64,000 nt of DNA from Vibrio sp. HI00D65 (GTDB lineage Bacteria > Pseudomonadota > Gammaproteobacteria > Enterobacterales > Vibrionaceae), in assembly GCF_001635455.1 (NCBI RefSeq), contig NZ_LWEH01000150.1:22523-86522 (forward strand), given 5' to 3'. Position numbers and translations under genes: made by a program. The notes below the pieces were generated by a model. That model was not told the DNA's origin and did no database searches. It was given only the letters and a program-made list of their open reading frames with translations. Each line of letters opens with the position of its first letter. Within the stretch, counting starts at the first letter, position 1. This document shows, piece after piece, positions 54,551-63,767 of the stretch.

Positions 54551-54624
54551 GCGTGGTATTTTTCTATGTGTTGGTTTGAATGGTTAGGGTGGGATACGCT
54601 GGCTTTGGTATTGCGTTTCTTTTC
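54551..54624 (+). repeat. Spacer repeat B, degenerate attC-like
   Basis: AACGCGTGGTA ... GTTGGTTTGAATGGTTAG ... GGTATTGCGTTTCTT. It aligns loosely with repeat A and, like it, follows a GNAT gene by a few bases. The AACGCGTGG block is identical to that of classical VCRs. Confidence 0.35.
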
Positions 54625-54641
54625 TCTTAATAGGAAATATC

Positions 54642-55268
54642 ATGAATTTTGAAAATTGGTTAGCTTTTTGCTCAATTGCATTTATTGCAGCAGCAATCCC
54701 TGGTCCTGCGATATTGCTAGTATCAACGCATAGTCTACAGTTTGGGGCTCTACGTGCTCTTATTACCGCGGCGGGTAATGTGACTGGACTATTTATTATG
54801 TCTACTTTCTCTATATTGGGATTAAGCGCGCTAGTGATTGTTTCTTCGACAGCTTTTACGATCATAAAAGTAATTGGGGCGTTATATCTCTTATATATGG
54901 GAGTAAAATTATGGCGTAATGGCGTAAAACTAAAAACAGCCGACAGCACATACCCAAAAAAATTTAGTGCTCGGAGCCTTTATTCTCAAGGGCTTCTCAT
55001 TTCACTAACAAACCCTAAAGCAATTATATTTACATCTGCACTTTTTCCACAGTTCATTAATGCCTCAGAGTCTTTGTTTAATCAATTTTCAATACTAGTT
55101 ACTACCCTTATGATGTGTTCATTTTTGTGTCTACTCTCATACTCTTTTTTGAGTCAGAAGTTAAAAGCTGGGGCTAAAAGCTTTGTATCAGGGAGCACTA
55201 TCGGAAAGGTGTTTGGAACTACATTTATCAGTGCTGGTGCAGCTTTGGTAATGTCAACTCATAGATAA
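54642..55268 (+). CDS. LysE/RhtB-family amino-acid exporter
   Basis: 208 residues with five to six membrane segments. Opens with FCSIAFIAAAIPGPAILLVS (the PGP motif of helix 1 that defines the family), then ALITAAGNVTGLFIMSTFS and the conserved ALYLLYMGVKLWRNG segment. TNPKAIIF(F/T) is the fourth-helix signature. Members export lysine, threonine, homoserine or related compounds. A plausible cassette-type gene by its neighbours; no amino-acid biosynthesis gene is adjacent. Confidence 0.9.
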   Translation: MNFENWLAFCSIAFIAAAIPGPAILLVSTHSLQFGALRALITAAGNVTGLFIMSTFSILGLSALVIVSSTAFTIIKVIGALYLLYMGVKLWRNGVKLKTADSTYPKKFSARSLYSQGLLISLTNPKAIIFTSALFPQFINASESLFNQFSILVTTLMMCSFLCLLSYSFLSQKLKAGAKSFVSGSTIGKVFGTTFISAGAALVMSTHR

Positions 55269-56106
55269 TTGTGAATTAGTACAAGTTTGAAATGCAACTA
55301 TCCCAAGATAGCCACCGATCATGGTGGCTTTTTTGTGCCTATTGCAGAGCCCAGCTAAAACACAAACAATCCACGGAAAACGCACAACTCATGCCCGCAG
55401 AGTCGCGTTATCGGTCTCATATTTTCGCAAATTTTGTCACTTGTCTTAACAGGATGCTAGCGAGTTGTAAGATTTATAGAAAACACAAAGGAGGGGGAGT
55501 GTTTACGAGGATAAATTAACTTGTAGGGCGCCTAATAAAATTGCGAAGAGTGCAAAAAATTGAAACTTTGAAGATCAGCTATGAACATTATCGTATCGAT
55601 TCTATTCTTATTGAATAAGCGCTGAGCGTGAATAGAGAATTGTAGCCCACGGATACCTTCGAACGTAAGTGCGCCCCAAATTATAATTTTTAATGACTCA
55701 CTCAAAAATTGGAATTACCTGACCTCTTAGTATGATAAGTGAATAAAAGTGATTGGTTAATTTTAGTTATGAATAATAGACGTTTATTTTCGTTTAGGCA
55801 TAGTAAATGGATATTCGAAGTCCAAAATAAAATTATTCCAGTATATATGGTGAGAATGAAAATCAATTGTTAATTTTGTTTTAATTTTGTGAAAAATAAA
55901 AATCCTATAAACAGCAATATCCTAAGTGGTTCGGAGTCTTTACGAGTATTTATTAGTTAGTTGATGTCTTAAATGATAACTTAATAGTATAGGTGTTTTT
56001 AGTTGATTTAATTTGATATGCAACTGGATTTAAGTATGATGCATGGAACTAATACTATAAAACGTAAAAACGGTATTACAAGATACCGTCCTAAAGAGAG
56101 TCAGTT
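55269..56106. other. Gene-poor spacer
   Basis: About 840 bases, AT-rich toward the right. A terminator for the LysE gene is at 55306-55335. A 75-codon frame at 55292 runs through that terminator and is not believed. Nothing else is recognised; the right-hand 300 bases are likely promoter sequence. Confidence 0.45.
55306..55335 (+). terminator. Terminator of the LysE-family gene
   Basis: Stem AGCCACC / GGTGGCT with loop GATCAT and TTTTT following. Confidence 0.87.
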
Positions 56107-58020
56107 ATGCCCAAAAATTTCTTCATTTCCATGTTGGCGTTATTATTGTCAATAAACGCCGCACATGCTACCTCCCTGTCTGATAATTTAAAAGACCATA
56201 TATATTCTAGTGAATTAGGTGTCTATTATTCTAGCCTTAATAATGAAGAGTCAGAAGAGTTACTTCTCAAGCAATTAGAGGTTGCGAATGAATGTACAGT
56301 CAGTCCTGGATACTGTGAGCATGCGATATACTCGCATTTAATTACAGCACAGATAAAAGTAAGGGAGACGGGTTCTACACTCGCTCAGCAAGAACTGTTG
56401 TATCTTCAAGATGCATATACTCAGTTAGAACAAGGCGGTGAAAACCTCACAGCATTCGATGTTCCATTGAGCTTTGTGAACATACGAATAAGCCTAATGA
56501 AGCAAGAGCTTCTTAAAGAAATATTAATAGCGAATGCACAAGCAACGCCCATAGAGTTTAAAGGAGCTTATGCCACATTACTCAAAGAATTAGAGGAGAA
56601 TCAATTTGAACGTCTTGATATTCCATTCTTATCGGAAAACTTTAATTTTGAAAACAATCTCTCTAGGGCTTACCTGCTATTATTACAATCCATTTTGAGT
56701 AGCTACTCTCAAGGTAATATTTTAAGCCTGCAAATGAATGAACTGATGAGTTCTACAATCGGAGAAACGTTAAACAAGCCAGGCAGAGTGGTGCGTTGTG
56801 AAAATTGTACAACCTCCTTTATTGTTGAATATTATAACGATTATTCACCCATTAAAAGCTACGGTGAAACAAACGTGGCTGAATTTGTATCCAAAAGATC
56901 CCTCGCAATAGAGGGATTCGATAATTATCGCATTGCCTTCCCACACTATTACGTCCGTGAAATCATCCCTTTTTTACTGGGTTTAAAAACATATGTTCAT
57001 GAGAATGCGCCTTATTTTATCGATCGCACTCGAAATTTGAATGATTTAAGTGATAACGAACGTCTCATGATTTTTCAAGAAATCAAAGATGCAATTAGAA
57101 GTGAAGGCGTAGAACTGAGCTTATCGAGTATTGCAAATATGACATTCAGGTGGCTTACTGCTACCGGTCAAATGGAATCTTTACTTTCTTCAGGAGTTAA
57201 ACTGGCGTCTCTTCGCTCAGGTCAGTTTGATCCTGGTTCCCATAATAAAATTTTTGCGGTAAATATTTTTACAAATGTTGTGTTGAAGAAAATACCAAGA
57301 ATACTTGAAGGTGAGGTGTTAAGGTATGGATGTAGCAGGAGTGAATGGCGACTACCTACTGTTTTATACATGTTACTAGAGGATAGGTGTGTATTTACTC
57401 CCACTTTCAAAAAAGGAGTATTTTCTATCACAGCTTCTACGACTTTCCATGAACAAGATGAGTCAGAATACGTACTCTCTGTCTATCATAAGCCGACGAA
57501 CACAACATTATTCAGCAAGACCATCTCTAACAAGCAAGAAATAAGGCTTTACAGAGCAGCGCTTGGTGCCTTTAGTACCAAAGATTTAATCCTTTACATT
57601 CATAATAATAACCCTGAGGTAAGAGAAGACATAGCATCAATTCAACTTTCCGACCTTATGTTTGAAACTGGTTTTGGTGGGGTTATAAAAAATAATGTGT
57701 TTTATTTTGTTAGAAAGCTTAAAACGCCTGAGTTTAATCAATTTAGAGCGGAAGATTATGGTTGTCCATTTGTTCAAAGGACCAAAGAGCAACAGATAGA
57801 TTGTCTCAGAGACACACTTAACACACATCGGCTGCCAAGTTACTTCTATAAAAATATGGAGTCCATTGGCCCTGTTTTTTCTGGATTACATACTTCGCTC
57901 GAAGACATCATTAAAAATGAAGATCGTGCAAAAAAAGAAGCGGAGAGACTGGCAATAGAGGAGCTAGTAGAAAACGCACTGAGTGGACAAGGATGGGGCT
58001 CAGGAAACGGCCCTTACTGA
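56107..58020 (+). CDS. Secreted protein of unknown function, 637 residues
   Basis: ATG preceded by AAAGAGAGTCAGTT. Residues 1-21 are a Sec signal (MPKNFFISMLALLLSINAAHA). The mature protein is largely helical in its first half (about 25-380), with Leu/Glu-rich repeats of roughly 35 residues that could be TPR-like hairpins. The second half is more beta-rich (GVFSITASTTFHEQDESEYV), with scattered cysteine pairs (CENC, CTVSPGYC). The end is a coiled, charged tail (RAKKEAERLAIEELVENAL) and a Gly-rich GWGSGNGPY. I recognise no family. Codon use is AT-rich, suggesting acquired DNA. Unlinked to any neighbour. Confidence 0.75.
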   Translation: MPKNFFISMLALLLSINAAHATSLSDNLKDHIYSSELGVYYSSLNNEESEELLLKQLEVANECTVSPGYCEHAIYSHLITAQIKVRETGSTLAQQELLYLQDAYTQLEQGGENLTAFDVPLSFVNIRISLMKQELLKEILIANAQATPIEFKGAYATLLKELEENQFERLDIPFLSENFNFENNLSRAYLLLLQSILSSYSQGNILSLQMNELMSSTIGETLNKPGRVVRCENCTTSFIVEYYNDYSPIKSYGETNVAEFVSKRSLAIEGFDNYRIAFPHYYVREIIPFLLGLKTYVHENAPYFIDRTRNLNDLSDNERLMIFQEIKDAIRSEGVELSLSSIANMTFRWLTATGQMESLLSSGVKLASLRSGQFDPGSHNKIFAVNIFTNVVLKKIPRILEGEVLRYGCSRSEWRLPTVLYMLLEDRCVFTPTFKKGVFSITASTTFHEQDESEYVLSVYHKPTNTTLFSKTISNKQEIRLYRAALGAFSTKDLILYIHNNNPEVREDIASIQLSDLMFETGFGGVIKNNVFYFVRKLKTPEFNQFRAEDYGCPFVQRTKEQQIDCLRDTLNTHRLPSYFYKNMESIGPVFSGLHTSLEDIIKNEDRAKKEAERLAIEELVENALSGQGWGSGNGPY

Positions 58021-58431
58021 TACACACTAATTGAATATGCTGTATGTCCGAATACCAAGTTGGAGTAAAGTCAAATTGGTCAGTGAAGTAAGCTTTTAGA
58101 TAAGCCATTGAAGTGCGGTGCACTATATTTGGGAACCCTGTCGTTATCACGAACATCATTGAACCATTTTTCTATGTAAATTAGCTTGGTATTCAAACTA
58201 GCTAAAATAGTAGACCGTTCGTTTAATCGCTGTGGAGCTTCTACATGAACAGCGAGGGGAGGAAGTTTCAGACCCTCGCTGATCATAGGCAGATTCTAAA
58301 CTGGGACTTTCTTAATCACTTGCATAATTAGCAAAAGTACTAGCAAAGCCAATGAATTTTAGAGTACAAGTACTGCTTTTTGAGTATGAAAAAGTTAAAT
58401 AATTCACTCTAATAGTAAGTTACTCATACTT
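58021..58431. other. Spacer with a possible gene fragment on the minus strand
   Basis: A minus-strand frame at 58080-58286 (MISEGLKLPPLAVHVEAPQR, then NTKLIYIEKWFNDVRDNDR) has a protein-like composition but no ribosome site. It may be the end of a lost gene. Otherwise nothing recognised. Confidence 0.3.
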
Positions 58432-58983
58432 TTAGTTAGTCATAATTACTGGAACTTCAACATCGCAAAAAGTGATTTGATTTCCTGAGTTATCTGTAAA
58501 CCCGTATCTTTCATTTACTCTATCTATAATTTCATCAACTGATGTGTCATAAGCCCTGCTGTCAGAATATTTTTTAGGGCGTTTTATGCGATCAGCACCG
58601 TCCCAAGACTCATAAAAATAAAGCGACTTCGATCTTAACCAGCACTCAGCTCCTTGAGCTTTGTATGCCGTAAACCAAACACTTTCGTTTCGATTATTAT
58701 CGTAGTCTGCGAAATGTGAAACTTGAAAAGAACTAAAAGAAGCAAATTTATCCCTTAATACAAACCAACTACGCCAAGAGTTTAAGTCATAACCAACAGC
58801 GAGAATATCAACGTAAATGCTTTGATCAAACCAAACATTGATATAGTGATTATCTGCAGTGATAAGGCTAACACAAAGTCCAGATGGCTCTTCACGGCAA
58901 TTCTGAAAATTAGCTAAAGATGAGAAACTAAGTAAAGTTAAAAATAGAGGTATTAATAGGTATCTTATCTTCCAACTGACCAT
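58432..58983 (-). CDS. Secreted hypothetical protein, 183 residues
   Basis: Signal peptide at 1-24 (LLIPLFLTLLSFSSLA). The mature part is rich in aromatics (WFDQSIYVDILAVGYDLNSW, WFVLRDKFASF) with four cysteines and is probably a small beta-rich extracytoplasmic protein. No family recognised. It faces left, alone; its own terminator is not evident. Confidence 0.65.
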   Translation of the reverse strand: MVSWKIRYLLIPLFLTLLSFSSLANFQNCREEPSGLCVSLITADNHYINVWFDQSIYVDILAVGYDLNSWRSWFVLRDKFASFSSFQVSHFADYDNNRNESVWFTAYKAQGAECWLRSKSLYFYESWDGADRIKRPKKYSDSRAYDTSVDEIIDRVNERYGFTDNSGNQITFCDVEVPVIMTN

Positions 58984-59296
58984 ATTGCTAATCCTGTTAC
59001 TAAGTAAAAGTTACTGATAAATTAATATAATTATATTGGTGAGAATAAAAAGCCTTTAACCATCTAAAACGTGAATAAGATAATTAATCATAATGACTTT
59101 GCGAAAGATACTGGTTTGATTGAAGAGTCAAGGCCATAATTGGTAGCCCGATTTTCATACCGTTTCAACAAGCAAAAGCCAGTGCTGATAGATTGAATGC
59201 TGGCTTTTTTATAGAGTTTGCAATATCGGGCTCATACTTGAACGCTCAAATATAGGAATCAGCTTGAGACTACCAGAGTGTATCTTTTTGTGTGTA
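58984..59296. other. Spacer with one hairpin
   Basis: An AT-rich stretch with a hairpin at 59174-59211 (arms AAAAGCCAGTGC / GCTGGCTTTTTT) that would end rightward transcription best and leftward transcription more weakly. No gene. Confidence 0.5.
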
Positions 59297-60040
59297 TCAG
59301 TCGGGGGAAGCTCTCTTAATGTTCAATAAAACCTCGCCGCTGTTATCTTGATCTGTGTCAGCTAAGAACAAATTTATCTCGCCTTGAGTCGAAATCAATA
59401 CTTCTTTATCTTCTACAGCGACAAGACGTTTAACGCCTTCAGGGTCTACAAACGTTAGGCCAACACTGCCAAATTTGTCATACGCAGTATTATATATGGC
59501 GTTATTTTTTATTATTGATACAGCATAGGTGGTATGCGGTTCAACAGTATGTGTTAGGTAGTTTCCGTTTATGGCATTCATCGTATGCTCTTCAGCTTTA
59601 ATGGTTAGAATATCACCTTCAACGTCTGGCTCTCCTATGATCATTAACTCAAAATCATATATGGTTGTCTCCCGAGTACTCCAAAGAATAAAATCGATAT
59701 CACCACTCAAGAAAGTGTCCCCAGAGCCTACCCAACATTGATACTGACCAGGTCGGTATGTGATTGCAAAAGATGAACTGAAAAGCTCGCCCTCTAAAAA
59801 AGGGCGAAAGTAGAACGGATTGTAATCAGCAATGCTGTTGAACTTGAAGCAAAGTTCTTGGACTGATTTAAACTTAGTACCAAAGTTAACATTACCACGC
59901 TGGTTTGCCGCAAACTCGAGTTCAGGATAAGGTATTTCTATTGGGAAGCCATTGTCCATTTGTGCTTTGGCAGTTAGCTCAATAGCTGCATTGGCATAAG
60001 TCGCAAGCAACAGAGACGCGCAAAGGATCTGTTTTTTCAT
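59297..60040 (-). CDS. Secreted hypothetical protein, 247 residues
   Basis: Signal peptide 1-18 (MKKQILCASLLLATYANA). The mature protein is beta-rich throughout (for example YRPGQYQCWVGSGDTFLS, NFGTKFKSVQELCFKFNS), with only two mature cysteines that could pair. It resembles secreted beta-sandwich proteins in composition, but no family is assigned. The ribosome site is weak (TTAGGC), so a different start is possible. Confidence 0.65.
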   Translation of the reverse strand: MKKQILCASLLLATYANAAIELTAKAQMDNGFPIEIPYPELEFAANQRGNVNFGTKFKSVQELCFKFNSIADYNPFYFRPFLEGELFSSSFAITYRPGQYQCWVGSGDTFLSGDIDFILWSTRETTIYDFELMIIGEPDVEGDILTIKAEEHTMNAINGNYLTHTVEPHTTYAVSIIKNNAIYNTAYDKFGSVGLTFVDPEGVKRLVAVEDKEVLISTQGEINLFLADTDQDNSGEVLLNIKRASPD

Positions 60041-61011
60041 AATATATATCAGCCTAACTTGTTGTTTTAATTAGCCTGATTAATATATTTACATTTTCTA
60101 GATATGCAACCTGTTTGTTACAAAGTTGTGTGTTGATTACATTCTCCTTTTGAACTCAAACGTTGTGACTTCATTAATTCGTTTCTACAACCACTTTTTA
60201 TTATCATTATGTAAATCTACTGAACTAGTAAAAACGGATTCACCAAGTGAATGGATCGTTTTGTCGACTTACTTCTACTGCTGATGGGATTAAAAGATTC
60301 CCTTAATGAATATTTACTAAAGATAACCCCGAGAATCTGCCTCTGAAAGCATGGAGGAATATGCGGAATAGCGGTTCGAGAAGCGTTGGAAAGGAAATGC
60401 TGTCACATGCTCAACTGTTCTTACTCCGACTATAGGGTATTTTAGAACTAAGAGAGCATAACCACGTTAGCCTAAACCGTGGATATAAAATCGACAATGC
60501 AATCTAGGTAATCGACACATTCCAACCAACGCATAACTTCTCTTGATCAGCAGGCGATTAAAGTTACTTAGCTTCTGATTAATTATTTCGACGAATCGTT
60601 AATGTAAGAAAGTCAATGCTTTTTGCGTAAAACTGGCTGTGCATACCATTACTAGGCACATCCACTTGAACTTAATTGGACTAAGGTTGTAGCCTCCGCG
60701 AGTGGTAGATTGTTATAAAATATGCTTCATAATAGTCATAGACAGAATTTGTTTGTCAATCCTAGTCGGAAGCTGTTTATCAGAAATAATCAAAAACATG
60801 TATCTAACAAATTGGAAGTTTCCTTAACGAGTAAAACGTTGTTCTTGCTTGAAATTAGTAGCCTATTTTTTGATGGCGGTAGTTGAAGTGATTCCAATGA
60901 CGTTTGTAAAGTGAGAGGGCCGAATACAGTCGATAGGAATTGAGATGATATTTCATGGTGTGGTGCTATAAGTGCTGACGGATATTCGTAAACTAAATTC
61001 AGGAAAAGTAG
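60041..61011. other. Gene-poor spacer, about 970 bases
   Basis: Stops in every frame and no credible gene, repeat or tRNA seen on either strand. Likely decayed DNA of the accessory zone. Confidence 0.5.
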
Positions 61012-61419
61012 ATGTACAAAGGTAGCTGTTTGTGTGGTTCAATCCAGTTTGAACTTGACGGTAATATAACTGATATTATTCACTGTCATTGCTCATTGTG
61101 TCGTAAAGCGAGTGGAAGTGCTTACGCTACAAATGGTTTTATTAATGCGCAAGATCTGAAGCTAACAGATCATAGTGATTCGCTCACCTTTTACGAGAGC
61201 AGCGAGGGTAAGCGGAAGTATTTTTGTCGGACTTGCGGTTCGCCATTATACAGTTCAAATGCTAAATCTCCAGAAAGGTATCGCCTTCGCATAGGGGCAT
61301 TAGATAGCGATATATTGGAGCGTCCCCTTTCTCACAACTTCGTGACTTCGAAAGCTAACTGGGAAGATTTAAATGCAGAATTGCCGCGATACCATAGGCA
61401 TGAGCCGGGGCGGAAATAG
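61012..61419 (+). CDS. GFA (glutathione-dependent formaldehyde-activating/CENP-V) family protein
   Basis: 135 residues with the Gfa zinc-ligand set: C6 and C8 (SCLCGS), C25, C27 and C30 (CHCSLCRK), C72 and C75 (FCRTCGSPLY). These hold one structural and one catalytic-site zinc in the family's beta-tent fold. The namesake enzyme speeds the addition of formaldehyde to glutathione; most homologs, including small bacterial ones like this, have no proven substrate. Start ATG after AGGAAAAGTAG. The next gene (LspA-type) begins about 130 bases on. Confidence 0.88.
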   Translation: MYKGSCLCGSIQFELDGNITDIIHCHCSLCRKASGSAYATNGFINAQDLKLTDHSDSLTFYESSEGKRKYFCRTCGSPLYSSNAKSPERYRLRIGALDSDILERPLSHNFVTSKANWEDLNAELPRYHRHEPGRK

Positions 61420-61552
61420 CCCTATACAAAGACTTTATAAAGGTGTTTAACTCCTTACTTTAGACGCATATAAGTTGATACTTTTTTAGAATACGAGAAA
61501 CGTTGACTGCGCTTGGCAGGGTGCAATTAGACTTTAATAACATAGAGGTAAT

Positions 61553-62044
61553 ATGGAGTTAAAAAAGAGAATTCAGGTGGTAACAGTTGTCGCCTTCTTG
61601 TGCGTTAGTATTGATCAGATAACAAAGCTTATTGCTGCTGAGTACTTGCCCAGGAACATGGTGCGTAGTTATTTTATCGGCACTCTTCGTATTGGCTATA
61701 CTGAAAATATTGGTGCGTTTTTAGGCTTGGGCAATGGTCTATCGGATGAGTTCCGATTTGGTATTTTTGTATTAGGTGTGAGTGTCTTCTTGTGTTTAGG
61801 CATTACTTACTTAGTGACAAGTCCTCGATTAAGCGCTAACTCGTTGTTTGCAATCTCAATGACTCTATCCGGAGGAGCGAGTAACCTTTATGATAGAGTT
61901 ATAAATAATGGCGCGGTCGTAGATTTTCTCAATATAGGCTTTGGTTCATTTCGTACTGGTATTTTCAATATTGCTGATATAGCTATAGTCGTAGGTGCTC
62001 TGTTACTACTATTATTGGGCAGTAAACCTGTAACGGGTAGGTAA
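61553..62044 (+). CDS. Lipoprotein signal peptidase (LspA) paralog
   Basis: 163 residues, four membrane segments. The LspA signatures are all there: SIDQITK (18-25), YTENIGAFLG (49-58), GGASNLYDRV (107-116), then GAVVDFLNIG and FNIADIAI, carrying the catalytic aspartates Asp124 and Asp142. It cleaves prolipoprotein signal peptides in the inner membrane. Housekeeping lspA normally lies between ileS and fkpB; this copy has no such neighbours and sits among accessory genes, so it is probably a second LspA, acquired. Such extra copies can resist globomycin-like inhibitors, but that is conjecture here. Confidence 0.9.
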   Translation: MELKKRIQVVTVVAFLCVSIDQITKLIAAEYLPRNMVRSYFIGTLRIGYTENIGAFLGLGNGLSDEFRFGIFVLGVSVFLCLGITYLVTSPRLSANSLFAISMTLSGGASNLYDRVINNGAVVDFLNIGFGSFRTGIFNIADIAIVVGALLLLLLGSKPVTGR

Positions 62045-62129
62045 TTGTCTTACGATAAACGGAGTAAGAGTTACAACATTTTGAATTGGTTGATAACAGC
62101 CACTTATTTATTGCTAACCACTAGTTTAA

Positions 62130-62152
62130 CCCCAGCGGGGTTTGTTTTTCCT
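62130..62152 (+). terminator. Terminator after the LspA-type gene
   Basis: Short GC stem AACCCC / GGGGTT followed by TGTTTTT. Confidence 0.75.
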
Positions 62153-62190
62153 ATTCTCATTTTTGAGGATAACAGGCAATGTTGTAAAAG

Positions 62191-62228
62191 AAGCTTAAGT
62201 GGCCAGTTTAGTTTGGTCACTTAAGCTT
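62191..62228 (-). terminator. Inverted repeat between lspA-type and 328-residue genes
   Basis: Arms AAGCTTAAGTGGCCA and TGGTCACTTAAGCTT with an 8-base loop, one mismatch. Placed 16 bases past the stop of the leftward gene; it probably ends that transcript. Confidence 0.7.
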
Positions 62229-62243
62229 GAGTCACTTTTTTAT

Positions 62244-63230
62244 TTATTCAGCTTTTATGCCAAAGTAACTATCTTGAAGTAAATATGGGGTACACATTGC
62301 CGGAGCTTGCATTGGTTGATTCATAGATTGGAAATTGATCGTACGGTTTAGTGGATCGTCTATAGGTTGTGAGACTAATGGGATAGTCCCAATATTTTTC
62401 GTGTCATCGAACAGGTTATGGTAGATGTTTGTGTAGGTACTTTTGTTATCAGACTCAGAATAAAAGAATGCATCTTCTTCTGAACGTGAGAATGTAACGT
62501 TGTATAGAGTTAGCCCGTTAATGTCAGAGTCAGCTATCTGATCTATTATGTTGGTTTTCCCTCTATCACCAGTAGGTTCACCGACAACTGTTATATCAGC
62601 TAGTTTAGTGTTCGTTAAAGTTGACCTGGATACATTCCTACTAAGCAGAGATAGCGGATCTGACGAATGGCGGCTTACAAATGCATTCAAAAGCTCTAGG
62701 TTGTTAATTTTAGATCGAGAAATACGTGAAGAGAGTAAATCTCTATCAACTGCCAATTTTACCCCCACAAGATCAATTGAGACATCTGTAAGCTCTTTGT
62801 TATCAAGTGAATAAAAAAGCTGGTTGAATGGTGCACCTGTGGTTTCAATGTTTATGAATTTGACGTTTCGCCAATGATCATTGATGTCAAACAAGTGATC
62901 AAAGCTGTTTTCATTATGGACAGAAGTGTTTTTAAATGTGATGTTTTTTAAATTTGCCTTGGTTAATTTATATCCTCTTTCACTTTGGAAATTCAGGTTC
63001 GTGATGGTATGGCCATTACCATTGATTAGTCCCGATAGGCTCTCAACTAAGGTCGGAGAACTTGTACAATCTAGATTACCGACAATATCGATGTACTGTG
63101 GTCTGTTTTTTTCATTGTATATGTCTACTAGCTGATCACAGTTAGTTACAGAATAGTAGCTTTGAGCAAATAACGTTGGTGAAAAGAGCACAGGTATAGC
63201 GGCAGTTAAGAGTGGTAACAAACGTCGCAT
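62244..63230 (-). CDS. Secreted protein with possible beta-helix repeats, 328 residues
   Basis: Signal peptide 1-22 (LLPLLTAAIPVLFSPTLFA). The mature part has many short Asn/Thr/Leu-rich turns spaced about 20-25 residues (GLINGNGHTITNLNFQSERG, NLKNITFKNTSVHN, GLTLYNVTF), the look of right-handed beta-helix proteins such as pectate-lyase-like or adhesin passenger domains. One cysteine pair sits near the start and a further cysteine near the end. No catalytic motif seen. Enzyme or surface protein unclear. Confidence 0.65.
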   Translation of the reverse strand: MRRLLPLLTAAIPVLFSPTLFAQSYYSVTNCDQLVDIYNEKNRPQYIDIVGNLDCTSSPTLVESLSGLINGNGHTITNLNFQSERGYKLTKANLKNITFKNTSVHNENSFDHLFDINDHWRNVKFINIETTGAPFNQLFYSLDNKELTDVSIDLVGVKLAVDRDLLSSRISRSKINNLELLNAFVSRHSSDPLSLLSRNVSRSTLTNTKLADITVVGEPTGDRGKTNIIDQIADSDINGLTLYNVTFSRSEEDAFFYSESDNKSTYTNIYHNLFDDTKNIGTIPLVSQPIDDPLNRTINFQSMNQPMQAPAMCTPYLLQDSYFGIKAE

Positions 63231-63443
63231 GCAAATGGTTCCTTTAGTTTTTTGTGGAGCATGCGAAGTTAGTTAGTCTTCCTTATATATTCAACATAAA
63301 TGTATAAATTAAGTTGCATATGTCACAGATATAAATCAATTATGACTCAGGTTCTCGGTGTCTAATCGTCGACGCTGAACTTGAATGAGATTAGACACGA
63401 TTGGTAATAACGAATACTCTCGTGGATTATCAAACTGCCAGGA

Positions 63444-63767
63444 TCAGTTTACTAACAAGCTTTCCTTCACGCCGATTTCACAACTTATGAATGTCGATTC
63501 GGATAGCTCAACATGTAAGTAATAGCGCTCCGGTTGATTCATCGCTTGTTGGAAAGTGTCAATGCATCTATCTAAACGTTGTGGCTTTTCGTAGGGGCTT
63601 TGTTGCCACTCGATGCGAATTCTTTGTCCTGTGTATTTCTCTATGCCACTCAAGCTATGTTTCACACCACCTAGTTTGAAAGCGGTGACTTGATCAAATA
63701 AGAATATTTCGCTGGCTGATGCTGTGTTGAATGATAGTAGTGCTAGTAATGCGAGTTTGATTTTCAT
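63444..63767 (-). CDS. Small secreted hypothetical protein, 107 residues
   Basis: Signal peptide 1-18 (MKIKLALLALLSFNTASA). The mature ~88 residues contain two cysteines about 30 apart (likely one disulfide) and a tryptophan in RIRIEWQQSPYEKP. No family recognised. It follows the same orientation and style as the 328-residue gene next to it, though 200 bases separate them. Confidence 0.6.
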   Translation of the reverse strand: MKIKLALLALLSFNTASASEIFLFDQVTAFKLGGVKHSLSGIEKYTGQRIRIEWQQSPYEKPQRLDRCIDTFQQAMNQPERYYLHVELSESTFISCEIGVKESLLVN

